Notes under the pieces: generated by a model | Database searches by the model: none | The model's input: only the letters and a program-made list of their open reading frames with translations | Told to the model about the DNA's origin: nothing | Translations under genes and position numbers: made by a program | Assembly (NCBI GenBank): GCA_030522415.1 | Contig: CM060114.1 | Coordinates: 23,169,304 to 23,233,303 of the forward strand | Source of the DNA: Channallabes apus | Lineage: Eukaryota > Chordata > Actinopteri > Siluriformes > Clariidae | DNA length: 64,000 nt | Reading direction: 5' to 3' | Part shown: positions 10,799-22,096 of the stretch, in pieces | Position numbering within the stretch: the first letter of the stretch is position 1 | Layout: each line of letters begins with the position of its first letter

Positions 10799-11137
10799 AG
10801 CGGTCGTAAATCAGGAAGTATAAAAGGAGTAAATAAACCATAGCAGAGCGCTCAGTCATTGAGTTCGGCCCATGTTAGTTCGTGTTGCGATCTTCCAAAC
10901 CGTGAGTACTCACCAATCTTTTGGGTTATTGCTTTCTGCTATTTGTGTGTGCATTTATAGGACGTGGGTTAAATTTGTGTTTTTCCCTCGCTCACCCTTT
11001 GTGAGAGTCCTTATACTAAATCGCGGGGATATCCTACCTACTCGCTTCTCTCCGCGTTTGGGTTCACCATCCACGCTACATTGGGCTAACCACTAAAGCT
11101 ACGTCTTCTGGTCCTTCAGGTTAGTTCACCCGTGACA
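10752..11137 (+). repeat. 3' LTR of the Gypsy element
   Basis: A 386 bp repeat of 2397-2779 with the same TATA box and ends, followed by the target duplication GAGGT (11138-11142). Confidence 0.93.
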
Positions 11138-11207
11138 GAGGTACTCATTAACGCTATTCTGATAAATCATAGCTCAAATAAGCATGTCATAGATCAATTG
11201 ATAAGAC

Positions 11208-12800
11208 ATTAAGAAAAGGTGGAAAAAATATACAGAAGAAGTATACAAGAACGAGCTTAACATCCCTGATAACCCCAATGGGGTGGTCACTGACCTAGAG
11301 CCAGACATCCTGGAATGTGAAGTCAAATGGGCCTTAGGAAGTCTAAGCAACAACAAAGCTAGTGGAGGTGACAGTATTCCAGTTGAACTATTCAAAATCT
11401 TAAAAGATGCAGTAAAAGTGCTACACTCAATATGCCAGCAAATTTGGAAAACTCAACAGTGGCCACAGGATTGTAAAAGATCAGTTTACATTCCAATTCC
11501 AAAGAAGGGCAATGCCAAAGAATGTTCAAACTATCGCATCATCACACTCATTTTACATGCTAGCAAAGTTATGCTCAAAATCCTACATGCTAGACTCCAG
11601 CAATATGTGGACCGAGAACTTCCAGAAGTACAGGCAGGATTTTGAAGAGACAGAGGAACTAGAGATCAAATTGCCAACATACGCTGGGTCATGGAGAAAG
11701 GTAGGGAGTTCCAGAAAAACATCTATTTCTGCTTCATTAACTATGCCAAAGCCTTTGATTGTGTGGATCACAACAAATTGTGGCAAGTTCTTAAAGAGAT
11801 GGGAATACCAGACCATCTTATTTGTCTCTTGAGAAACCTATATGCGGGTCAAGAGGCAACAGTGAGAAATGGAAACGGAATCACTGATTGGTTCAAAATT
11901 GAGAAAGGAGGTCGGCACGGCTGTATACTGTTCCCTTGCCTATTTAACTTATAATAACAGAGCACATCATGAGAAAGGCGGAGCTAGATGAATCACAAAT
12001 TGGAATTAAGATTGCAGGGAGAAATATCAACAACCTCCGATATGCAGATGATACCACTCTAATGGCAGAAAATGAAGAGGAACTAAAGAGCCTCTTGATG
12101 TGGGTGAAGGAGGAGAGTGCAAAAGTTGGTTTGAAACTCAACATTAAGAAAACTATGATCATGGCATCCGGCCCTCTCAATTCTTGGCAAATTGATGGGG
12201 AAGAAATGGAGGTAGTGACAGATTTTATTTTCCTGGGCTCCAAGATCACTGCAGATGGGGACTGCACCCCAAGAAATAAAAAGATGTTTGCTCCTGGGGA
12301 GGAAAGCGATGGCAAATCTAGACAGCACACTAAAAAGCAGAGACATCACCCTGCCAACAAAAGTATGTATAGTCAAGGCTATGGTTTTCCCCATTGCAAT
12401 GTATGGCTGTGAAAGTTGGACCATAAGAAAGGCTGAGCGCCAAAGAATTGAGGCTTTTGAACGCTGGTGCTGGAGAAGACTCCTGCGAGTGTGGTCAGCG
12501 CTAGAGGAGATCAACCCTGACTGCTCTTTAGAAGGTCAGATCCTGAAGATGAAACTTAAATACTTTGGCCACCAAATGAGAAGGAAGGACTCACTGGAGA
12601 AGAGCCTAATGCTTGGAAAGATTGAAGGCAAAAGAAGAAGGGGACGACAGAGAATGAGGTGGCTGGATGGAGTCACTGAAGCAGTCTGTGTGAGTTTAAA
12701 TGGATTCCGGGGGATGGTAGAGGACAGGAAGGCCTGGAGGAACATGGTCCATGGGGTCGAGATGGGTCGAACATGACTTCGCAACTAACAAAAAACTAAA
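11208..12800 (+). mobile_element. RTE-clade LINE resembling BovB, 5'-truncated
   Basis: Only the RT and C-terminal half remain. The 3' end reads CATGGGGTCGAGATGGGTCG, then GACTTCGCAACTAAC, very like the BovB tail as I remember it. Endonuclease is lost by 5' truncation. It lies just after the Gypsy target duplication. Confidence 0.75.
11220..12776 (+). pseudogene. RTE/BovB-like reverse transcriptase, nonsense and frameshift mutations
   Basis: In order: LEPDILECEVKWALGS, KRSVYIPIPKKGNAKECSNY, a TGA at 11643-11645 after VQAGF, then NIYFCFINYAKAFDCVDHNK, DHLICLLRNLYAGQEATV, a frame break near 11950, NNLRYADDTTLMAENEEEL with YADD intact, a second frame break near 12270, PTKVCIVKAMVFPIAMYGCE, WCWRRLLRV and RRRGRQRMRWLDGVTE. 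The Asp expected in the first catalytic block (IDYAKAF in relatives) is Asn here (11739-11741). The stop at 11643 stands where relatives have Arg, consistent with CGA to TGA decay. The clade call rests on remembered BovB sequence. Confidence 0.82.
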
Positions 12801-12865
12801 AAGATTAATTGATAACATTTAATAGTTCTAATTTCTAACATGAATGCAGCTTGTGTTACTTGTGT

Positions 12866-12867
<2 letters not shown>

Positions 12868-12907
<40 letters not shown>
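12868..12907. repeat. (CA)n microsatellite
   Basis: About twenty uninterrupted CA units. Confidence 0.97.
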
Positions 12908-12913
<6 letters not shown>

Positions 12914-14968
12914 TTTCTGAAACACTCCACCATTAACAAATGCATTTCTGCTATATCAACCAAGGCTATCCACATTATAATGCTATATGGCTTCAAACAG
13001 TGTGTATAAATAATAAATAGTGTAAAATGTTTTATGCAGTGTTTTTATAGGGGTCCAGCTGGTACAGCCTGTTGTTCTTTATTAGATGTGAAATGGCTCG
13101 ATTATGTCAGCAGGATTACAGAGCTTAATGAAACACCCCCAGTATTCATGCTTCTACATGCATTTATGTTGTCTTGAAAACAATGTGGGGAAAATAAAAG
13201 TCCATTGTTAATGATTTGGGCTAACTTTTTTTTTTTTTTTTTTAGAAATTAGACTTCACTTGTTTTCTCAATAGATATGAAAGGAAATATCACCATTAAA
13301 GAAAAAAAGGCAGATGTGGAGGAAAAAGATGAGGAGACAGGATTAAGTAAAATGCAAAGAACTCTGAGTAACGTCTTAGTCAAGATTAAGTCCAAGCAAA
13401 TTCACTCACATGCATCTTTCCTTCAGAGGCTCCCTCATTCTCACATTTCTCATTCCAGTTTCTGGTGCTTTCTGTTGCATCTCTAAGCCCCTGCAGATCT
13501 TGTATTGCTCCTTCTATAACATTGCATTTCAAAATATTGCATGGCGACTTAATCCACTTTGCCTTAATCCCTGTAGCCTGGACTTGTTGTGGCAGTCTCT
13601 CACACTTCATGCTAATAATAATCAATGACTCTCCTTGCAGGCTGTGATTTGGTCCAATGAAGGCTGGGAATTGCGGGTAGGTGTATGGTGGCAGGTTCTA
13701 CTGTGTTTAATAGATGGTGAATGGAGTGAGAAAGAAGGAAAGCAGAAGCTGTTTTAGCCCCCCAGGGATTTGAGATATGATGCGATTCGTTTCTTTCAGT
13801 CTCTTGGTGCGATTGAAAAGTAAGCCGGCTGGATCCAGAGAGAAAATGTTGGAAAAGTGCCGTCTGCACAGGGATTTGGGCGACAACAAAGGCCACTGCA
13901 TTCTGGTAGGGTGTCAAATAGAGATGAAAAATCAAAAGAAAAGCTCATGGACATCAGATACCACTCCAGAATGATACATGGGTATCATTCAATGCACTGA
14001 CATTGATTAGTGAAAAACAGTAAGACCCGGTTAGTTGCTTTAAAAGAATAGATCAAAAACAGCAAAAAAATATTGATTTTATTACATCTGTGGTCTCCTT
14101 ATCCCATGTGGGTGATCAGCAGATGTTTTTAGTTGTTTTCTTTAGTTTGGCTAGTAGAGTAATTTAATAAAAATAATTGAATTCTGTCTCACCTATAAGC
14201 ATATACAGTATTTATACACTACACCTAAATACACCAACTTCTCAGTAATGTCACAAAAATGCTAGTGTAGGCTAGGACAAAATGTGACTGATTAATTCTT
14301 ATCAAAACATTAAATTATGGGGCATCCACTCTGAGCCTATTCATAAGATACTAGGCTACCTGCACATAGCAAATACTGTGGTACCTGTTAACAAATAACA
14401 AACACTGTGCTACCTGCAAATATCAATATACTTATTTTTTGATAACTAGTGAAACAATCTCTGATATACTTGGGCACATGGGCAGTAATGTAACCTTTAG
14501 TCATGGCATTTTTTGAAGGTCTTTCAAGATCAACTCTCTTAATCAAGTGATGCATCCAGGGGTGATCAGGCAACAACTTGCTTCCAAGTAGCACTTGCAG
14601 ACATTAGTTCACCTATCTTGATCCCTAGCTATCAAGGGGCCTTCGGGATGTCTCATCTATCATGCCTCCTGTATGGCTTACCATAAACATCTCCATTTAG
14701 GCTGCTGAATAAGAGCTTCAGGTTGTTATTATGCTCATATACAGTAGAGTGATGCTGCTCACTCTTTGTGGAAGCCCTAACCACCTACGGAGCTAATGGC
14801 TTATTTTCCTCTAAGAGCTCTTGGCTGTGAGTGGGACCTCATATACCTTTAGGAATCACAGGGTAAATGGTAGGATGCCATGATGATCCAAGCTTTGAAT
14901 TCCCTCGGCAAAGTTTGTCAGATATATTCCATACATACCAATACACAAACCACACACGCGCACGCACG

Positions 14969-14971
<3 letters not shown>
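12908..14971. other. Non-coding stretch, nothing recognised
   Basis: AT-rich sequence with a poly-T run at 13227-13243. ORFs are short with no recognisable motif. No terminal repeats found by eye. Confidence 0.4.
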
Positions 14972-15003
<32 letters not shown>

Positions 15004-15016
15004 CAACAACAACAAC
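14972..15016. repeat. (CA)n followed by (CAA)n microsatellite
   Basis: CA units to about 15001, then five CAA units. Confidence 0.95.
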
Positions 15017-15390
15017 TTGTGTGTAGCTTCAATGCAAAATTACATAAGTAAACAGATATGATGCGATGATCATTTAATCTTGGATGATTAAGGTGAGAAT
15101 GTAAAATTTAGCTATTTCCCCAATCTATTGCTTTGACACCCTGGTCTCAGCTCATAAAGGCCTTGTTAATTACCTGATGTGATGGACCAGATGTGATAGA
15201 TCATGGGAATTGCATAAATATGTAGAAAATGGGCTCAAAATAATTGGGCTCAAATGAACTACTATTACTGACTAATTATCCAATAAACACGACTTTCCCC
15301 ACATTCCATTAAATACAGAAATCTTTTAATTTCAAAAGCACCCAGGTTGAGACATATTGACTTATGCCCTATAGAGAAAGCTATATCTTC

Positions 15391-17380
15391 TTCTTCTTCT
15401 TCTTCTTTGTCTTTCAGCTGTTCCCTTTCAGGGGTCACCACAGCGAATCATCTGCCTCCATCTAACCCTATCCTCTGCATCCTCTTCTCTCACACCAACT
15501 AACTTCATGTCCTCTCTCACTGCATCCATAAATTTCCTCTTTGGTCTTCCTCTAGACCTCCTGCCTGGCAGTTCCAACCTCAGCATCCTTCTACCGATAT
15601 ATTCACAATCCCTCCTCTGAAAATGTCCAAACCAGCTCAATCTGGCCTCTCTGACTTAATCTCCAAAACAACTCACATGGGTTGTCCCTCTGATGAACTC
15701 ATTCTTGATCCAATCCATCCTTGTCACTCCCAAAGAGAACCTCAACATCTTCAGCTCTGCTACCTGTAGCTCTGCCTCCTGTCTTTTCTTCAGTGCCACT
15801 GTCTCTAAGCCGTTGAGCATTGCTGGTCTCACCACTGTCCTGTACACCTTTCCTTTCATTCTCGCTGGTACTCTTTTATCACACAACACACCTGACACTT
15901 TTCTCCATCCATTCCAACCTGTCTGTACCCACCTCTTCACCACCTTTGAACACTCTCCGTTACTCTGGACCGTTGACCCTAAGCATTTAAAATCCTGCAG
16001 CTTCTTTACCTCTGCTACCTGTAGCTTCACCGTTCCTCTTGGGTCCCTCTCATTCACACACATGTATTTTGTCTTGCTGCGGCTAACCTTCATTCCTCTG
16101 CTATCCAGAGCTTAGCTCCACCTCTCCAAATTTTCCTCCACCCTTTATGCAGACCCACCTTCACCTTCAACTCTTCTGCCATACCTACAGCACATCTTAC
16201 CACTGTCTTAGATCTCTCAGACATGTCCTGCACCACTCTAACGTACTTCTCTGCCACTCCAGACTTCCTCATACAACACCACAGCTCCTCTCTCGGCACC
16301 CTGTCGTACGCTTTCTCTAAATATACAAAGACACAATGCAACTCTTTATTACATTCTCTGTACTTCTCCATCAGCATCCTCAAAGCAAATACTGCACCTG
16401 ATGCACTGTTTCTAGACATAAAACCATATTGCTGCTCACAAATGCTCACTTCTGCCCTTAACCTAGCTTCCACTACTCTTTCCCACATCTTCATTGTATG
16501 GTTCATTAGTTTTATACCTCTGTAATTGCCACAGCTTTGCACATCTCCCTTGTTCTTAAAAATCGGCACCAATACAGTTCTCCTCCATTCCTCTGGAATC
16601 CTCTCACTCTCAAAGATCTTGTTAAACAAACTAGTCAGAAACTTTATGGCCACCTCTCCTAAGCACTTCCATACCTCCACAGCTATGTCATCAGGACCAA
16701 CAGCCTTTCCACTCTTCATCCTCTTCAACGACCTTCTCTCCTCACTTTTACTAATATTTGCTACTTCCTGTTCCACAACAGTAACCTCTTCTACTCTTTG
16801 TTCTCTTTTGTTTTCCTCATTCATCAACTCCTCAAAGTACTCTTTCCATCTTCCCATCACCCTCCTGGAATCTGTCATTTCCATCTCTATCTTTAATCAC
16901 TCTAACCTGCTGTACATCCTTCCCAACTCTATCTCTCTGCCTCGCCAACCTGTACAGATCCACCTCACCCTCCTTACTGCCCAGCCTAGCATACAAGTCC
17001 TAATATGCTCTTTGTTTGGGCTTTGCCACCTCTACCTTCACCTTATGCTGCATCTCCCTGTACTCCTGTCTACTCTCTTCAGTCCTCTCAGTGTCCCTCT
17101 TCTTCTTAGCTAGCCTCTTTCCCTGTATACACTCCTGGACTTCCTCGTTCCACCACCAAGTCTCCTTGTCCACTTTTCCCTTACCTGATGATACACCAAG
17201 TACCCTCCTACCTGTCTCCCTGATGACATTGGCTGTAGTTGTCCAGTCAACTGAAAGCACCTCCTGACCACCCATAACCTGTCTCAACTCCTCATTGAAG
17301 ACTACACAACATTCTTCCTTTCTCAGCTTCTACCACTTTGTCCTCTGCTCTGCCTTTGTCCTCTTCACCTTCCTTCCTTA
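15391..17380 (-). mobile_element. RTE-type LINE, 5'-truncated, minus strand
   Basis: The 3' end on the minus strand is the GAA-repeat at 15391-15408, the usual RTE-like simple tail. Coding sequence covers the region between endonuclease and RT, RT, and the C-terminal block. It is a different lineage from the BovB-like copy at 11208-12800. Confidence 0.85.
15428..17287 (-). pseudogene. RTE reverse transcriptase with the YADD block deleted
   Basis: Read on the minus strand: a linker with DWTTTANVIRETGRRVLG and KETWWWNEEVQECI, a stop region near 16950, then RT blocks GRWKEYFEELMNEEN, KAVGPDDIAVEVWK, PIFKNKGDVQSCGNYRGIKL, QQYGFMSRNSA and CVFVYLEKAYDRVPREELW. After VKVGLHKG the sequence jumps to the part that normally follows the catalytic FADD/YADD block, and continues in another frame as MKVSRSKTKYMCVNERDPRG. 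The C-terminal block (LGVTRMDWIKNEF; WFGHFQRRDCEYIGRR; RGRPKRKFMDAVREDM) follows after a further shift. Polymerase activity is impossible without the deleted aspartates. Confidence 0.88.
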
Positions 17381-17559
17381 AACATAAGTGTATAGTTTTT
17401 ACAAGAGTGTTTAATTATGCAAAGGATCTGTAGTGTTTTGCCAATTGGGTGTGTGGTTGTCCTAATTGTGTGTACTGTTTTGACACGGGCCCTGTTTTAA
17501 AAATAGTGCTTAAGCAATCCAAAAAAAACTGTAAAGGGACGTTTTTCAGCTCATGAGGT

Positions 17560-17820
17560 GATACCCTGACTTGGATACTGGATATGGCAGACAAAAACTT
17601 CCAATAGACCTGTGTAAAAAGGTAGGTGGACTTTATAAAGCAGGGAAAAAGATAAGCCCACAAACAACCCACAAAAAACTTTAAGGGGAATACAAGCTGT
17701 TATGGAAAAAATTACCTGCATGGTCGAGTTGCCAGGAGAAAGCCATTACCCATGCCACAAAAAGTACTGCTTGCAGGATGCCAGACTTAGCATTCAACAA
17801 CAACATCCCTCAGCACCTGA
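17560..17820 (+). pseudogene. Decayed Tc1-like transposase fragment
   Basis: One plus-strand frame reads GRVARRKPLPMPQK, close to the GRVARRKPLL phrase in the second helix-turn-helix of Tc1-type transposases; the sequence before it gives LYKAGKKISPQTTHKKL, like the first DNA-binding helix. No DDE part follows. Old and heavily mutated. Confidence 0.4.
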
Positions 17821-19449
17821 TTGGGAAGCTGAGACTAATGGGTCTGAATCAAGTTTTCTTAATTTATGGTGTTAGTTTATGTTGTATGTAACACTTTGGT
17901 CCTGGAGGAATGTTGTTTTATTTCATTGTGTATTAAACTGTACTTGGATGTATTATTTTTCTTTTAGTGTATGAACGTTGTAATGTGCTGTAAATTAAAA
18001 AATATTTTGTTGTCTTTGATTTGACCTTTTGACTACGACTTGTGTTTTTGGTTTGTTTGCCTGTAACATTTCCTTATTAAAATCATATTCTTACTCACAA
18101 TTGTGTTCTCCCATTCCTGGTTCATAAATCATGCTCTATGAGAATTTTGGAAATGCCAATTAGCCAAATGCATGTCTTTGGACTGTGAGAGGAAATGGGA
18201 ATAACCTGGAAATAACAGGACTTGAATACTTAACCCTTAGGGTGCCACAAAAATACTAATATTTTTAAATATTTATCTGTACATAAACAGGTAAAGCATT
18301 ATATTAAGATTTTTTACAGACTTCATTTACCACATATAGGTAACATAAAGTAATTAACACAAGTATGCTAGGTTGTGCGTGTGTGGTTAATAAAAAAATT
18401 AATAAACCAAATAATCAATGTTTACATTCATAAATTAAGTCAACAATGGTTAATAATGAATCATTACAAAATTCACTGATACCTACAGTAGACACCAATT
18501 AGATATCAATGTTTAGCAACATGCAAAAAATAATTTTTAATAACCATTGCATATACTTGGACTGCATTTCATCTACTGTACTTCACAATGTCCAGGTAAA
18601 TGTCATGACAAGTAACATATACTTGTATAAAAATCTCCACAAGAATAATAACATAACATACGTTTGTCATGTGTAGTGATACGAAGCATTATTACTTGTG
18701 TAAGAATACTCCAACTGTCCTCACTGTCTGTCATATATACCACATGCCCATGGCAGTGTCTGCTTCACAGAAACACACTGTGATCTCGCTATTTATAATT
18801 ATATTACAACCATTCGCTGACAAGACTGCTGTACTCACCATCAATAAAATGGTCTATTTTTATCAGAACAGAAACCCAGGTGGTGAGGGCTGCAATTACA
18901 CCAACTTTTAGCTAAGGACTTTTACTGCTATTGGTTCCAGCATTAGAAACTGTTTTACCAGAAAAAAGAGGGGGAAAAAGACTTGCCTACTTCAGTCTGC
19001 TTTGAGAATGCAGACACCCACGCATACATGCAATGTTATTTAAGTAGGGTAGGAAAAGGCTAAAATTGAACAATTTTCCTTTGGCTGATCTCTTGGAGCA
19101 CCATTGCTATATAACCTATGCTTATTGCCAGATACTGTAGAATTTCAGAGACAGAAAGAGGTTGCACCTGCTATGTTTGACTTTAAAAACTCCAGTGAAA
19201 TAGTTCCCGAACAATGCTACTTGAAAGGTAATGTAGGACAAATTGTCAAAAATGGGATGTGCCCATGCAAAGACTGGCCCACGGAGGCAATCAACAACAC
19301 CCAAAGGATCTGGTGCCAGAACAACAAAAGGAGCCAGAGCTGCCCCAATGACACAAGGGGAAGAGTTAATTTTTTATGTTGTGGATCATCAGTACGTAGT
19401 TATGATTGTCATAAATTTTACAGTCTCAATCAATCTTTTCTTTAAAAAA
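17821..19449. other. Non-coding stretch with one old inverted SINE piece
   Basis: AT-rich. At about 18160-18215 the phrase GCATGTCTTTGGACTGTGAG is the reverse complement of the DANA-like SINE body. Nothing else is recognised. The small ORFs at 18669 and 19104 show no domain. Confidence 0.45.
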
Positions 19450-19595
19450 AAAGAGCAATCCGAGGATGACATTAACAAGGAAAAGTCCCTGAGGGAACAA
19501 GCGGCAGAAACCATCAGAGGAACAAGACCCAAAAGGGAACCCATTCTTATTTGTGTGAGACCCATGATTGACCATAAATAACTTGGACATTAAAC
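19450..19595 (-). mobile_element. Old L2-type LINE 3' UTR remnant, inverted
   Basis: It aligns by eye to the L2-C 3' UTR at 44585-44700: shared words include AAGGAAAA, CCCTGAG, AAACC..GAGGAAC and GGGAACCCATTC. Much more diverged than the other L2 copies. Confidence 0.55.
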
Positions 19596-19914
19596 TGGGT
19601 ACAAAATGTGGAAAATACACCCCACAGGGTAAAATCCTAACACCAGAAGGTCGATCTTATGGCTTGTGGTCAAACTCAGACTATGTATCCAGTCTTTTGT
19701 CATGTTTGCATCCTTGAAGATGGAAGTAGAGAAGCTGATTGCTCTAAATTTAGTTTAGTGGGCTGATAATAATGTAGCATTAGTCTAGCCTTACTAACTA
19801 GGATGCTGCCTATTAGTGCTGCATGATTAATTACATAAAAATCAAGTCACCTTTCAAACTTTTGTTCTGTTTCAAACCATTCTTAGCTCTGTTCCTCAAC
19901 CCTTTTTGGATTGG

Positions 19915-20500
19915 CAGAGTGTCAGGGTGCATTATCCTGCTGAAAGTGACCACTGCCATCAGGGAATACTACTGCCATAAAGAGCTGTCCTTGGTTAGCA
20001 AACAATATTGCAGGTGGTACATAGGGTTAGTAACATCCACATGAATACTAAGACCCAAGATTTCCAAGCATCTCACTTCTTCTTCCAGCTTGGTGTAAAT
20101 GACTCATCCAGCCATTTCATAGGATGTAAAAGAAATTATGATGCATCAGAGTATCGTGAACACTTTGACTCGTCTGCAGCTGCACAACCCCATATGCAAA
20201 AAACTGTAATGCACTGTGTGTTCTGACACGATTCCATCAGAACTTAGCAGCAGTTTGAGTTACAGCAGCTCTTCTATTGTATCAGAATACAGAGGCCAAG
20301 CTCCATGTGTATCAGTGTATCATGTATCATGTCTTGCCAGCTCTCTCATTTGTAACACAGAGGTGCGAAAAAGGTCTAAAACCACAGGAGATCTGCAGTT
20401 TCTAAAATTCCATCAGGCACTAACAAATATAGCATGTCAAAGTCTCTGAAATCACACCCTCCACCCCCATTTTGATGCATGATGTAAAAATTACTTGAAG
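19915..20500 (-). mobile_element. Decayed Tc1/mariner-like transposon, inverted
   Basis: The phrases CATTATCCTGCTGAAAGTG, ACTGCCATCAGGGAATAC, GTAACATCCACATGAATAC and, further on, AGTTACAGCAGCTCTTCTAT match, from memory, the antisense of a common fish mariner-type transposase gene. The reading frame is destroyed. The same family seems to be represented in the sense direction at 36290-36510. Confidence 0.55.
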
Positions 20501-20758
20501 CTCCTTATATGTACAGTAGATACCCAATTGAAATGGTTATTACTGTCGCACTCCCCAACGTGTAAAGACGACTGATCACTTGATTTTATCCGCAACTACA
20601 TGCAGCTGTAAAGGAGCTGCGGCTCATTAATCCTGCAGAGAATGAACTAAGGCATGAGTCAGTCTGTAGTTATATAGCACCACTCAGCTGTAAAAGCCAG
20701 CAAAGGCACAAACCCAAATGCTGCCGCCGAGCCCTGCGTCGGTAAAACATATATATAT

Positions 20759-21015
20759 CTGCACGGTGGTGTAGTGGTTAGCACTGTCGACTTGCACCTC
20801 TAGGGTCCGGGTTCAATTCCCAAACAGGCTCGATTCCTGTCTCTGTGTGCTTGGAGGTTGCATGTTTCCCCCGTGTTTGGTGGGATCCCTCTGGGCACTC
20901 CGGTTTACTCCCTCAGTCCAATGATACACAGGTTAGGTTGATTGGCGTTCCCAAATTGCCCGTAGTGCGTGAATGTATGTATAGTAGATGTGTGTGCCCT
21001 GCGAGTCTGATTGCA
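20759..21015 (+). mobile_element. DANA-like tRNA-derived SINE, 3' end lost
   Basis: It opens GCACGGTGGTGTAGTGGTTA (A box) and has GGGTTCAATTCC (B box), followed by the body around GGTTGATTGGCGTTCCCAAA and TTGCCCGTAGTGCGTG. Transcribed by RNA polymerase III when active. Diverged. Confidence 0.8.
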
Positions 21016-21462
21016 ATATGTCGATCCAGCTGAACTCTAGTCACAATGTGTGGTTATTATGCTGACTTGTAAAATTCTAATGCGGCTTGAGCACTGGAGA
21101 GCCCGCAGTGGGCCAAAATTTAAGTCTTGAGCATATTGAAGTTATCCACATCCTCATCAAAGAGAGAAAAATAGGCACCCTGTGTCTGAGAACAGCGGGA
21201 TAAAAATGCCACTCCATTGATTTCGTGGTCAGCCCTCTTGCTCCATGGTCTGTTCAAATGTGCAAAGGAACACCTCTACATCGTCATGCGGCATCAGCTT
21301 AGTCAGCAGGTGCTGCGCAGACCTAGTGAAAACTGTTTCAGGTGATTGTTATTTAATGCTCCAGTTCCGGCTCATGTGCCTGCATTCTCCACCAGTATAA
21401 CATGTTTTGACACATGGAGATAAAACAGATTCCACAAGCATGGAATGAATGAATATACATAT
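21016..21462. other. Non-coding stretch, nothing recognised
   Basis: No ORF or repeat assigned. Confidence 0.4.
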
Positions 21463-21560
21463 ACTGTATATCACTCACCCTTCTATACTGCTTTATCCTG
21501 TATTCAGGGTTGGGGGGGCCTGGAGCCTATTCCAGGAGGCATAGGGCACAAGACAGGGTA
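21463..21560 (-). mobile_element. Inverted 3' tail of a DANA-like SINE
   Basis: TTCTATACTGCTTTATCCTG and CCTGGAGCCTATTCCAGGAG are the reverse complement of the tail seen at 47940-48005. Confidence 0.7.
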
Positions 21561-21790
21561 CTGGATCTGTAGCGACAACAGACCGCAAAGGATGATGGCC
21601 ATGCCTGGGCTGATGGGAATTGTAGTTCCTGCTACCTCCCGTTTGCTCAGGCGAACTCGCCTGAGCAAACTTTTCTCAGAAGACCTCAGAAGAACTTTTA
21701 TCATTTTACCGTCATGCGACCACGGTATTATCGAAATAAAGTGTTATTGCAGTACGACGGTATTTACAATACTGTTACATCCCTATTAAC
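21561..21790. repeat. Unassigned repeat-like segment with a perfect hairpin
   Basis: On the minus strand it opens TAGGGATGTAACAGTATT, which looks like the end of a non-autonomous hAT-type element. It contains a 14 bp perfect inverted repeat at 21641-21670 with a 2-base loop. It interrupts the sequence beyond the BEL LTR start. Family uncertain. Confidence 0.35.
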
Positions 21791-21881
21791 TAGTGATTAG
21801 GATAAAATAGAATAACATAAATTAAAATAAAATAAATAAACACAACAACAAATTCATAACAAATGCGATATGGCTCTTACA
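21775..21881 (-). repeat. Start of the BEL 3' LTR with polypurine tract beside it
   Basis: The LTR begins at 21881 on the minus strand with TGTAAGAGCCATATCG, preceded by AGGGGCTGGAA (21882-21892). About 105 bases match the LTR of the left-edge element before another repeat interrupts it. Confidence 0.65.
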
Positions 21882-22096
21882 TTCCAGCCCCTAATTGACA
21901 GGCAAGAAGACTGACAAATGAATTTTTTTTTGTAAAGACATGAAATTAAACTTTCTTAACCTTTTAAACCTTTTTAATCTATTAAACGTATGATATTTAT
22001 CTCGGGTGTTTATATTTGCATAAACAAATTTCATAACAGATTATGACACATTTAACTGTCCGTTTCACATATGAGGCACAACTTGTCAATGGGTCT

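Larger units (their letters stand above)
2397..11137 (+). mobile_element. Sushi-type Ty3/Gypsy chromovirus LTR retrotransposon, interrupted by L2-A
   Basis: Two near-identical LTRs (2397-2779 and 10752-11137) begin TGTCATGC and end GTGACA. They are flanked by an exact 5 bp duplication GAGGT at 2392-2396 and 11138-11142. The internal order is gag, reverse transcriptase, RNase H, integrase and chromodomain. The chromodomain and the Gag type place it in the chromovirus, Tf1/sushi-like branch. Protease is missing and there are several frame breaks, so it is not autonomous. An L2 LINE (5228-9457) lies between RNase H and integrase with its own 5 bp duplication, so it is younger than the Gypsy insertion. 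Confidence 0.93.

Noticed and set aside
13277..13935. Small ORFs in the gap after the BovB-like element
   Set aside because: Overlapping frames on both strands, low complexity and no motif; not supportable as genes.
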